Source: Bacteroidales bacterium UBA1458 (GTDB lineage: Bacteria; Bacteroidota; Bacteroidia; Bacteroidales; VadinHA17). From it: a stretch of DNA of 7,190 nt. The notes beneath the pieces are model-generated. The model was not told where the DNA came from. It searched no databases and was given only the letters and a program-made list of their open reading frames with translations. A program made the translations under genes and the position numbers. The DNA is taken from the NCBI GenBank assembly GCA_002325785.1, contig DCSU01000047.1:1807-8996 (forward strand), read 5' to 3'. Positions 1-5,782 of this stretch are shown here, piece after piece (the first letter of the stretch is position 1; each line of letters begins with the position of its first letter).

Positions 1-32
1 TACGGGGCGCAGCGCGCCACCGCGACTCTGCA

Positions 33-60
33 CCAACTGCACATACCGCCGAACGTTAAC
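33..60. repeat. Left arm of an imperfect inverted repeat flanking the first gene
   Basis: Reverse-complemented, this stretch aligns with 889-914 downstream of the first gene. The outer part (GTTAACGTTCGGC against GCTAACAGGTCGGC) differs by two substitutions and one indel, and the inner part (TGCAGTTGG against TGCAATTGG) by one base. The arm ends 16 bases before the start codon at 77. This geometry is what the 3' half of an integron attC-like site, or a terminal repeat of a small mobile unit, would give. The alignment is seen directly; the cassette reading is inference. Confidence 0.5.
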
Positions 61-76
61 AAAAATTCTTAGGACC

Positions 77-877
77 ATGAATCAAAGTGATAAATTAAGT
101 ACAAAAGTACTTTGCCAATTACTTACCGGATTAATAATACTATTGATTCCGTTATCATCAAAAGCACAATTGTTTGAGGATGTCGAATTATTTCCTCAAA
201 CAAATATTATAAAAGGTAAATATTATGGTGGATCAGGTGGCGGTGGATACTGGTCATTGGAATATGTTGATTCCATAGGCAGAGTTATAGTAAAAGAAAG
301 CTATCATAAAAAACAATTGATGTTAAGACGAAAAATTGAATATGATAGCCATAACAATAAAGTTTTTGATATTCAAACCTTTGACTTTAACAAGTCCGAA
401 AGAATTGATACTTTTAGATATGAATATAAATATGACAATAATAGGATTGTTTACCAATATCGAAAACTTTCTTCCAATGACTCAACAGTTATAGAGTTAG
501 TTGAAAATATAGGAGATTCCGTTTTAATATACCAAGAGAAAGCTTTTTACTTTAGACCAAAAACGGGGAAAACTGATGTTTTTGAGAAAATTTACACTTT
601 AAAATATAGAAATGACTTGTTGACTAGTAATGAGATATATAGTAAAGAGAAAAATTCAAGGGAAATTAAAACTTATGACTATTATGACAACGGCAGATTA
701 AAACGGAGGATTATTGAAAGAATTCCAGAACCAGAGCAGAAATCTTTTTATGTCGGTGGTCCTGGAAGTGATAATGAATATTATAAATATACATTTGATT
801 CAAACGGTAGGATTAAAAAATTCTACAGAATTATAGAAGGAAAGAAATTTAAAATTGCTGTTTATAAATATGTTTAA
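77..877 (+). CDS. Secreted protein with degenerate YD-like repeats, function unknown
   Basis: I cannot assign a function to this 266-residue protein. Residues 12-30 form a hydrophobic signal segment ending in SSKA|Q, a plausible signal peptidase I site with no lipobox, so the product is probably exported. The mature part is rich in Tyr, Lys, Asp and Asn. It carries repeated units of the form Y-x-(Y/F)-D-x-N-x-(K/R): near 89-95 (YDSHNNK), 116-124 (YEYKYDNNR), 200-208 (YDYYDNGRL) and 238-247 (YTFDSNGRIK). Such units resemble the YD/RHS-like or MORN-like beta-strand repeats common in small exported Bacteroidota proteins. A Gly-rich stretch lies at 51-57. The gene is far richer in A+T than those at the right end of the window and sits between inverted-repeat arms, which suggests horizontal acquisition as a cassette. 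The start at 77 is chosen because it places the signal peptide at the N terminus. Confidence 0.7.
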   Translation: MNQSDKLSTKVLCQLLTGLIILLIPLSSKAQLFEDVELFPQTNIIKGKYYGGSGGGGYWSLEYVDSIGRVIVKESYHKKQLMLRRKIEYDSHNNKVFDIQTFDFNKSERIDTFRYEYKYDNNRIVYQYRKLSSNDSTVIELVENIGDSVLIYQEKAFYFRPKTGKTDVFEKIYTLKYRNDLLTSNEIYSKEKNSREIKTYDYYDNGRLKRRIIERIPEPEQKSFYVGGPGSDNEYYKYTFDSNGRIKKFYRIIEGKKFKIAVYKYV

Positions 878-888
878 AATAACTTTTG

Positions 889-914
889 CTAACAGGTCGG
901 CATATGCAATTGGC
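889..914. repeat. Right arm of the imperfect inverted repeat flanking the first gene
   Basis: This arm starts 12 bases after the stop codon of the secreted-protein gene and pairs with 33-60. Matching may extend weakly towards 927 (ACCGCACCGCG against the GCG-rich inner part of the left arm). Its outer motif GCTAAC is the counterpart of GTTAAC in the left arm. In an attC-like reading this would be the 5' half of the cassette's own recombination site. No perfect core site (RYYYAAC/GTTRRRY) is present, so a classical integron site is not shown. Confidence 0.5.
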
Positions 915-1084
915 TTACCGCACCGCGAGAAGTTTCTGACTAAAGAGGATCATAAAGTGGCCTGCGGTAGGGGTCGCCCCCGGCACCGCCGGTGACTCCG
1001 GCCTGGTTCCACGGCCCGGATCCGGTCAGCCTCTATCATCTCAAGTATTTTAGGATATATAAAGAGTATCGGAATACACGGACA

Positions 1085-1138
1085 ATGTTCCAGCTCTTGA
1101 CAAATTCGCAGATATGGTTAACTTTGATTAAAGGTTGA
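1085..1138 (+). pseudogene. Possible 5' remnant of a TerC-family metal-exporter gene
   Basis: An ATG at 1085 opens 17 codons, ending at TGA 1136-1138. The first 15 residues (MFQLLTNSQIWLTLI) resemble the N terminus of bacterial TerC-family membrane proteins, which typically read L-T-x-P-E-I-W-x-x-L-L-T-L-T before the conserved E-I-V-L-G-I-D-N segment. That segment is absent: the likeness stops near 1129, where AT-rich unrelated sequence begins. TerC proteins export Mn2+ and similar metals, which would fit the metal genes downstream. The match is short and from memory, and the same bases read well as a promoter, so this remains tentative. Confidence 0.28.
1097..1126 (+). promoter_or_regulatory. 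Candidate Bacteroidota promoter (TTG-N19-TAACTTTG)
   Basis: TTG at 1097-1099 is followed after 19 bases by TAACTTTG at 1119-1126. This fits the known Bacteroidota primary sigma-factor pattern (-33 TTG, -7 TAnnTTTG) in both sequence and spacing. Transcription would start near 1133, about 200 bases upstream of the VIT-family gene, giving a long leader that contains a small ORF. It is the only exact TAnnTTTG with a correctly spaced TTG that I found in the gaps between genes. It overlaps the possible TerC remnant. Confidence 0.38.
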
Positions 1139-1203
1139 TGAATGAAAATAATAATAAAAATTTACTTTCTTCATTTGATAAATATGTACAACTTTTAGGG
1201 TAA
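1138..1203 (+). CDS. Possible 21-residue leader peptide or truncated ORF
   Basis: ATG at 1138 overlaps the TGA of the preceding 17-codon frame (TGATG) and opens 21 codons, ending at TAA 1201-1203. The peptide starts MNENNNKN and continues with a short amphipathic stretch (LLSSFDKYVQLLG). Its start lies about 12 bases after the candidate -7 box, so it could be a leader peptide of the metal operon or the truncated start of another lost gene. No homolog is recognised, and chance is a good explanation in AT-rich DNA. Confidence 0.14.
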   Translation: MNENNNKNLLSSFDKYVQLLG

Positions 1204-1270
1204 AAGACAGTGGTTACGCGATACTCCTGCCCCGCATTTGCGTATGTGTCGGCAGAAATTGAAATAGCCC

Positions 1271-1325
1271 GCATTCCCCAACGTCTGATATGAGTTAACG
1301 TTGCGTATAATTTTAAAAACATGCA
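1271..1325. repeat. Second cassette-border-like element (CCAAC...GTTAACGTT)
   Basis: This stretch shares the order of elements seen before the first gene: CCAAC (1278-1282 here, 33-37 there), an ATAT/ACATA patch, then GTTAAC and AACGTT, then an A/T-rich leader and a start codon within 40 bases. GTTAAC is at 1294-1299 here and 55-60 there. It may mark the right border of an inserted segment that ends just before the VIT gene. The likeness is moderate and gapped. Confidence 0.25.
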
Positions 1326-1338
1326 GACACCCAATTAA

Positions 1339-2040
1339 ATGATAACGATTGACAATTATTTAGACAACCACTACATAAACCGTAGTAATTGGTTAAGGGC
1401 AGCCGTTTTGGGTGCTAACGACGGAATTATTTCTATTGCAAGTCTTGCAATTGGCGTAGCAGCAGCAAGCTCAAACAGAGACCCAATATTACTGGCGACT
1501 GTTGCAGGACTTGTTGCTGGCGCATTGTCTATGGCTGCCGGTGAGTATGTTTCAGTGAGCTCTCAAACGGATATTGAGAATGCTGATATAGAAAGGGAGA
1601 AGCAAGAACTTAAAGAAATGCCCGAGAATGAATTAAAAATTTTGGCTGAGATCTATGAGAAAAGGGGATTAAAAAAAGAAACAGCGCTAGTGGTAGCTGA
1701 TGAATTAATGAAAAAAGATGCTTTAGGAGCGCATATCAGGGATGAGTTAGGTATTAATGAACTAAATCAAGCGAAACCTATTCAAGCGGCTTTTAGCTCA
1801 GGGACAGCTTTCACCGCTGGTGGGCTTATACCTCTTTTGGTTACAATTTTTGCCCCTGTTCATCATATGGAGTATTTCCTTTACGCGTTTACCATAATAT
1901 CCCTGATAACACTCGGTGCAGTATCGGCAAAAACTGGTGGTTCAAGTGTCAAAAAAGCTATCATCAGGATAGTTGTCTGGGGGACCATTGCAATGGTATT
2001 GTCTGCTCTTGTTGGTTATCTCTTTGGTGTTAAAGTATAA
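1339..2040 (+). CDS. VIT1/CCC1-family Fe2+/Mn2+ transporter
   Basis: This 233-residue membrane protein belongs to the VIT1/CCC1 family (formerly DUF125), which removes Fe2+ and Mn2+ from the cytosol in exchange for protons. The signature motifs are present: GANDGI at 25-30 in the first helix, with the family's essential Asp at 28, and AGALSMAAGEYVSVSSQ at 60-76 in the second helix, with Met65 and Glu69 at the pore. A charged stretch of about 78-140 (IENADIEREKQELKEM onward) matches the cytosolic metal-binding domain, whose many glutamates (80, 85, 90, 92, 96, 98) can bind the metal ion. Three further helices lie near 152-172, 178-197 and 206-229. The length is typical and the protein looks intact. 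It is first in a tightly spaced group; the next gene begins 24 bases later. Substrate preference between Fe and Mn cannot be read from sequence. Confidence 0.93.
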   Translation: MITIDNYLDNHYINRSNWLRAAVLGANDGIISIASLAIGVAAASSNRDPILLATVAGLVAGALSMAAGEYVSVSSQTDIENADIEREKQELKEMPENELKILAEIYEKRGLKKETALVVADELMKKDALGAHIRDELGINELNQAKPIQAAFSSGTAFTAGGLIPLLVTIFAPVHHMEYFLYAFTIISLITLGAVSAKTGGSSVKKAIIRIVVWGTIAMVLSALVGYLFGVKV

Positions 2041-2064
2041 CATAAGCTGAAAATAAAAATCAAT

Positions 2065-2520
2065 ATGAACGAAGCACAATTTCATCTGGTGGTAAACCAT
2101 TTACCAATTATTTTCCCAATTGTTGGTGTAATCGTTATGATTACCGGAATAATATCCAAATCGGAAGCCGTAAAACGAACAGCGTATTTAATTTTCGTCA
2201 TAGGTGCTTTAACTTCGATAGCGGCAATGATAAGCGGTGGAGGAGCAGAAGAAGTGGTAGAGAAAATTAGTGGTATAAGTGAACCACATATTGAAACACA
2301 CGAAGAAACGGCAGAAATATTTTCAATCTTAACCTATATTTTGGGTGGGCTTTCCTTGCTAGGCTTGTGGGCAAGTTTTAAACGAAAATCCTTGTCAGGT
2401 ATTATCAGCATCATTACATTATTATTTGCCTTCGTTGTCTTATTCTTCGGCAAACAAACCGGAACAACCGGTGGCGAAATAAGACATACTGAAATAAGAA
2501 AAATACAAACAGTAAACTAA
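2065..2520 (+). CDS. Small four-helix membrane protein, DUF2231-like
   Basis: This 151-residue integral membrane protein has predicted helices near 13-31, 38-57, 86-103 and 110-128. Several features look like family signatures: an N-terminal FHLVVNHLP motif with His7 and His12, a loop with G-G-x-AEEVVEKI (59-68) leading into EPHIETHEETAE (73-84) with His75 and His79, and a C-terminal TGGEIRHTEIRK (135-146) with His141. I associate this layout with DUF2231-like or heme-associated small membrane proteins, but the family call is from memory. Paired histidines on the helix borders could bind heme or a metal; this is inference. The gene lies 24 bases after the VIT-family gene and 7 bases before the DUF5692-type gene, so co-transcription is very likely. 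No signal peptide is evident, and the first helix serves as anchor. Confidence 0.75.
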   Translation: MNEAQFHLVVNHLPIIFPIVGVIVMITGIISKSEAVKRTAYLIFVIGALTSIAAMISGGGAEEVVEKISGISEPHIETHEETAEIFSILTYILGGLSLLGLWASFKRKSLSGIISIITLLFAFVVLFFGKQTGTTGGEIRHTEIRKIQTVN

Positions 2521-2527
2521 ATATGTT

Positions 2528-3463
2528 ATGAATTACTTATACGAGGTGCCAGGTTTGAACGGGTGGGTAATTTTTCTCGTCGTTACATTTGCTCTTATTG
2601 CATTTAATGAATTTGGACGAACGACAAAGTGGGGAGGTATTCTACTTTTCTTTATCGTACCTATAATTCTTACTTTTTTAGTCTGGCCAAAAACAGCAGC
2701 ATCGGGAAATGAATATGGTACAGGAACATGGTTTAATTGGGTTAAGACCTATTCGGCGTTAGCCGGTGTCTTAGGTTTTATGGCTATCAGATATATTCCT
2801 TCCTTAGCCAGGAAGAAATGGGCTCTCGTTTTCCCGGCAGCTATTCTTGCAATTAACATCCTGGAGGCTTGCGTCAGGGATTTTCAGGTTTACAGTTTCG
2901 GTTTGTGGAATGGTGGATATGTTGATAATCTATGGACAATATCAGGTCCATGGAATATAATGAATGGTATTGCCGGTATCCTTAATATCCTGACAATTTG
3001 CGGGTGGTTTGGTATAGTGATTTCAAAACACAAGTCGAAAGACATGATTTGGCCTGATATGATTTGGGCATGGATCATAGCTTATGATCTATGGAACTTT
3101 GCGTATACATATAACTGTATCTCTGATCACTCTTTCTACTGTGGTGCGGCATTACTTCTTTCCTGCACTATTCCGGCATTTTTTATTGTCAAAGGAGCAT
3201 GGCTGCAACACAGAGCCTCAACTTTAGCGCTTTGGATAATGTTTGTAATGACTGTCCCTCAGTTTGCTGACAAAATTGCCCCCGTACCAACAACTCACAA
3301 TCCCAAGGCTTTCTTTGTCGTGAGTTTCGTCGCACTGGTGGCAAATGTTGCACTTTTTGTATACCAGATTATCAGAATTAAACATAAAAAATTGAACCCT
3401 CTCAGGGATGAGATTTATGCTGAAACAAATACCTATCAAAAGATTCTTGCCGAGAATATTTAG
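2528..3463 (+). CDS. DUF5692-type polytopic membrane protein, function unknown
   Basis: This 311-residue protein has eight or nine hydrophobic segments (about 11-28, 36-54, 74-90, 98-115, 141-165, 175-195, 203-222, 232-248, 263-283) and a basic C-terminal tail (RIKHKKLNPLRDE). I recognise it as the DUF5692 type, known mainly from Bacteroidota and gut bacteria, without a defined function. Candidate signature motifs are AFNEFGRTTKW (25-35), VWPKT (52-56), TGTWFNWVKTYSALAG (65-80), the highly aromatic IWAWIIAYDLWNFAYTYNC (179-197) and CxxxHSFYCG (197-206 region), which has Cys197, His201 and Cys205 close together. That Cys/His cluster could bind a metal. The gene starts 7 bases after the preceding stop, so it is very probably the third gene of the VIT operon. 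The ATG at 2528 is preceded by a three-codon minicistron at 2523 (ATG TTA TGA). Confidence 0.8.
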   Translation: MNYLYEVPGLNGWVIFLVVTFALIAFNEFGRTTKWGGILLFFIVPIILTFLVWPKTAASGNEYGTGTWFNWVKTYSALAGVLGFMAIRYIPSLARKKWALVFPAAILAINILEACVRDFQVYSFGLWNGGYVDNLWTISGPWNIMNGIAGILNILTICGWFGIVISKHKSKDMIWPDMIWAWIIAYDLWNFAYTYNCISDHSFYCGAALLLSCTIPAFFIVKGAWLQHRASTLALWIMFVMTVPQFADKIAPVPTTHNPKAFFVVSFVALVANVALFVYQIIRIKHKKLNPLRDEIYAETNTYQKILAENI

Positions 3464-3484
3464 TTTGAATGTTTCTTGATAGGT
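3431..3484. terminator. Long nested hairpin across the stop of the DUF5692-type gene
   Basis: ACCTATCAA (3431-3439) and TTGATAGGT (3476-3484) form a perfect 9-base inverted repeat, and inside it ATTCT (3443-3447) pairs with AGAAT (3453-3457). The TAG stop codon (3461-3463) lies in the loop region. There is no T-tract after it, so it is not a classical intrinsic terminator. It could stabilise the 3' end of the VIT operon mRNA or be a chance structure. Confidence 0.25.
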
Positions 3485-3686
3485 CCCGGTTAATATCATC
3501 AAGAGACAGAACTTTCTGACAGATTATTGGTTTAACTCCGAGACTGCATATTAACGAAAATGTTGTGCCGAATCCAAAAAGGTCAGAGCGTATAGTACCT
3601 GGCAATTTTCCAAACAAACAACTCACATAAAACAGAATTTTAACCTAACCCAATCAATAAAAGCACCGGAATATTTCTCGCATTGC

Positions 3687-3710
3687 TGCCTGGAGTAACT
3701 TCTTCAGGCA
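3687..3710 (+). promoter_or_regulatory. Hairpin in the leader of the ZIP transporter gene
   Basis: TGCCTGGAG (3687-3695) pairs with CTTCAGGCA (3702-3710) in a 9-pair stem with one G-T wobble and a loop of TAACTT. It lies 28 bases before the ZIP start codon at 3739. It could be a protein-binding operator or a structured leader that tunes translation. The rest of the 275-base gap (3464-3738) shows no clear promoter, metal-regulator box or gene. Confidence 0.3.
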
Positions 3711-3738
3711 TACAACTGCAACCATAATAAAAATAGAT

Positions 3739-4554
3739 ATGAAACTGGATTTTCTGCTTGATTACAATCCTGTGTTGCTTGCCCTTTTTGCAACTTTATT
3801 TACCTGGGGTGTTACTGCTCTCGGGTCATCAATGGTTTTTTTCTTTAAAACCATAAATAAAAAAATATTAAATTCAATGCTGGGCTTTGCAGCAGGTGTA
3901 ATGATTGCAGCCAGTTTTTGGTCACTACTTAAACCAGCAATAGAAATGGCTGAGGAGAGTGGCACATTACCCTGGATGCCTGCCCTGGTTGGATTTTTAA
4001 GTGGTGGTGCATTTTTATTCCTGATAGATAAGCTACTACCACACTTACACCTGGGGCTGTCAATAGATAAAGCAGAGGGAGTTAAAACAACATGGCAAAG
4101 GAGTATTTTACTTGTGCTGGCAATAACCCTTCATAACATACCTGAAGGTCTTGCGGTAGGTGTTGCTTTCGGAGCACTTGCCAATAATCCTGATGCAGGA
4201 ATGCTTGCCGGCGCAGTTGCATTGGCAATAGGAATTGGTTTGCAAAATTTTCCGGAAGGTGCTGCCGTTTCCATTCCTTTAAGAAGAGAAGGATTATCAA
4301 GATTAAGGGCGTTTAATTACGGTCAATTATCAGGAATTGTAGAACCTGTAGCCGGAGTTATGGGTGCGTACCTTGTATTGACAATTACACCGTTGCTTCC
4401 CTATGCCCTGTCTTTTGCAGCTGGTGCAATGATTTTTGTAGTGGTCGAGGAACTAATTCCAGAGTCTCAAGCCGGAAATGAAACTGACTTATCGACCATT
4501 GGAGCAATGATGGGCTTTGCCACAATGATGTTGCTTGATGTTGCCATGGGATGA
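3739..4554 (+). CDS. ZIP-family divalent metal transporter, GufA-like
   Basis: This 271-residue protein belongs to the ZIP family, which carries Zn2+, and often Fe2+ or Mn2+, usually into the cytosol. About eight hydrophobic segments are present. The binuclear metal site is visible in two helices: LHNIPEGLAVG (131-141, with His132, Asn133, Glu136) and LQNFPEGAAVSIPL (168-181, with Gln169, Asn170, Glu173). A Gln where some ZIPs have His in the second motif is typical of the GufA-like branch. Glu202 in VEPVAG and Glu237-Glu238 in EELIPE lie in later helices. The loop between helices 3 and 4 contains KLLPHLHLG (98-106), where His102 and His104 may collect metal. The length is normal and nothing looks broken. 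The gene is 275 bases downstream of the VIT operon and probably has its own leader. The direction of transport is family knowledge, not seen here. Confidence 0.93.
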   Translation: MKLDFLLDYNPVLLALFATLFTWGVTALGSSMVFFFKTINKKILNSMLGFAAGVMIAASFWSLLKPAIEMAEESGTLPWMPALVGFLSGGAFLFLIDKLLPHLHLGLSIDKAEGVKTTWQRSILLVLAITLHNIPEGLAVGVAFGALANNPDAGMLAGAVALAIGIGLQNFPEGAAVSIPLRREGLSRLRAFNYGQLSGIVEPVAGVMGAYLVLTITPLLPYALSFAAGAMIFVVVEELIPESQAGNETDLSTIGAMMGFATMMLLDVAMG

Positions 4555-4679
4555 AAATGATTAAAACATTACGCCTGACAAGCGGTAATTATAATTGCCG
4601 TTACATTTCCGGAATTGGGGAAGTAATGCTAAAGCCTTTAAGAAAGAGGTTCAAAATGGATATAATTCAGGAAGAGTAG
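4551..4679 (+). CDS. Possible 42-residue ORF coupled to the ZIP gene
   Basis: The ATG at 4551 overlaps the ZIP stop codon (ATGA), a common arrangement for translational coupling, and opens 42 codons ending at TAG 4677-4679. The peptide is basic (MKMIKTLRLTSG at the start, LKPLRKRFK at 27-35) with a single Cys16 and no membrane segment. I recognise no family. The overlap is the only positive evidence, and ORFs of this size arise by chance. The rest of the gap to 4800 is AT-rich and shows no gene. Confidence 0.2.
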   Translation: MKMIKTLRLTSGNYNCRYISGIGEVMLKPLRKRFKMDIIQEE

Positions 4680-4799
4680 AAGAGAGCCATCAATAAAAGA
4701 AATCATTAATTAAATCTGAAACACCGTATTAATATTAAACTAATTGTCCTAACTTTAATAATTCTTCCTGAACAGTGACCCATAAAAAAAATTACAGCC

Positions 4800-5255
4800 A
4801 TGAGAAAAATCGGACTTCTTCTGCTTTTGGGACTTATTATGAGTTCTTGCAACGGACCCGTTGAAAACCCCGCAGCTGCCACAGGTTCAAAAGAGGCAGT
4901 AAGGGACGGGGTATTCATCCATATCACGGAATGTTATGACGATCCTCACAAGGTTTTGATGCCGCTAAAAATGGCTACAATGATGGCAAACGACAAGGAT
5001 GTCCTGGTCTATATGGACATTCATTCCGTTCATATGCTGGTTAAGGATTCTGAAGACATCACTTTTGCAGATTTTGAATCTGCTCACACCTATATTCGCA
5101 AACTGATTGAGATGAAGGTGGGTGTCTACGCATGTCCCACCTGCCTCCAGATAGCAGGATATACTCCTGATGACCTTATGGATGGTGTTCAGGTTGCCCA
5201 AAAGGACAAGTTCTTCAACTTCACAAAGGGAAGGATTATTACTCTTGATTACTAG
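4800..5255 (+). CDS. DsrE-like lipoprotein with a CPTC motif
   Basis: This 151-residue protein begins with a lipoprotein signal: MRK, a hydrophobic run at 4-13 and a lipobox-like MSSC with Cys17 as the likely lipidation site, so it should be anchored at the envelope. Residues 37-151 look like a DsrE/DsrF-type alpha/beta domain: a first strand GVFIHITE (37-44), a helix with PLKMATMMAND (55-65), strand VLVYMDIHSVHML (68-80), a helix at 90-106, then VGVYACPTCLQIAGYTPDDLMDGV (107-130) and a C-terminal strand GRIITLDY. Cys112 and Cys115 in CPTC occupy the position where DsrE/TusD-like proteins have their active or sulfur-carrying cysteine, and Cys45 may also take part. A role in envelope thiol or sulfur chemistry is inference. 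The GNAT gene follows after 56 bases. The start at 4800 is fixed by the signal peptide. Confidence 0.75.
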   Translation: MRKIGLLLLLGLIMSSCNGPVENPAAATGSKEAVRDGVFIHITECYDDPHKVLMPLKMATMMANDKDVLVYMDIHSVHMLVKDSEDITFADFESAHTYIRKLIEMKVGVYACPTCLQIAGYTPDDLMDGVQVAQKDKFFNFTKGRIITLDY

Positions 5256-5311
5256 GTAAAAGGGCTGAAATCCACAAGGATAATATCAAGGCACCTCCGA
5301 TTATTCACACA

Positions 5312-5776
5312 ATGGGATTTATCATAAGAGAAGCTACAGAGGCTGATTTCCCTGCAATACTATCACTTATTAAGGAGCTTGCCGAATACGAAAAGGCCCC
5401 TGATAAGGTTACCAACAGTGTTGAGCAGATGAGGCAGGAGAAGGATCTCTTCAGATGCTTCGTAGCGGTGAAGGAGGGCAAGGATATAATCGGTATAGCG
5501 CTTTATTTCATGGCATATTTCACGTGGGTGGGGAAGTCGCTTTACCTTGAAGACATTTACGTAAAGGAATCATTCAGGCAGCACAGGATCGGCTCAGCCC
5601 TTTTGAGAGAGGTATTCGGGGTTGCACGTGCTGAGGGGTGCAAGCGTGTCAGATGGCAGGTACTTAACTGGAATGAGCAGGCCATTGCCTTCTACAGAAA
5701 GTGCGGAGCCGAACTGGATGATGAATGGATTAACTGTAACTTTGATGAAACGGGCATAGCCAACTTCCGTTTATAA
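5312..5776 (+). CDS. GNAT N-acetyltransferase, SSAT/thialysine acetyltransferase-like
   Basis: This 154-residue protein is a complete GNAT acetyltransferase that moves an acetyl group from acetyl-CoA to an amine in the cytosol. It has the layout of the diamine (SSAT) and thialysine N-epsilon-acetyltransferase branch: IREATEADFPAILSLIKELAEYEKAP (5-30), AVKEGKDIIGIALYF (52-66), YFTWVGKSLYLEDIYV (69-84), the acetyl-CoA pyrophosphate loop RQHRIGSALL (89-98), WQVLNWNEQAIAFYRKCGA (115-133) with probable catalytic Tyr128, and a C-terminal strand. In the pyrophosphate loop the usual R-x-x-G-x-G/A reads R-Q-H-R-I-G, so the first Gly is Arg92. This could alter cofactor binding, although other family members tolerate changes here. 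The substrate, such as a polyamine, lysine analogue or other small amine, cannot be decided. No Shine-Dalgarno box precedes the start. Confidence 0.9.
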   Translation: MGFIIREATEADFPAILSLIKELAEYEKAPDKVTNSVEQMRQEKDLFRCFVAVKEGKDIIGIALYFMAYFTWVGKSLYLEDIYVKESFRQHRIGSALLREVFGVARAEGCKRVRWQVLNWNEQAIAFYRKCGAELDDEWINCNFDETGIANFRL

Positions 5777-5782
5777 TTAATA

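Larger units (their letters stand above)
878..1338. other. 460-base stretch without a convincing gene
   Basis: From left to right this gap holds: the right arm of the inverted repeat (889-914); a GC-rich block at about 951-1030 containing the hairpin CACC-GCC-GGTG and the 10-base palindrome CCGGATCCGG (1016-1025); a possible TerC remnant and promoter (1085-1138); a 21-codon ORF (1138-1203); an inverted pair CTGCC/GGCAG (1227-1231 and 1251-1255); and a second GTTAAC-containing border (1271-1325). The mixture of AT-rich and GC-rich patches suggests several joined fragments. A 68-codon reading frame on the minus strand here has no recognisable features. Confidence 0.6.

Noticed and set aside
33..60. 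Classical integron attC core site
   Set aside because: GTTAACA does not fit GTTRRRY, the matching RYYYAAC core is also missing, and no integrase gene is in the window; only an inverted repeat is shown.
1128..1334. 68-codon reading frame on the minus strand
   Set aside because: It has no recognisable motif, lies across patches of different composition and overlaps the candidate promoter leader on the other strand.
2890..3626. Three minus-strand frames under and beyond the DUF5692-type gene
   Set aside because: They mostly mirror a clearly coding + strand gene, have no family likeness, and their parts in the 3464-3626 gap show no features.
4735..4765. Promoter before the DsrE-like gene at TAACTTTA
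   Set aside because: The last base of TAnnTTTG is wrong and no TTG lies 19 to 21 bases upstream.
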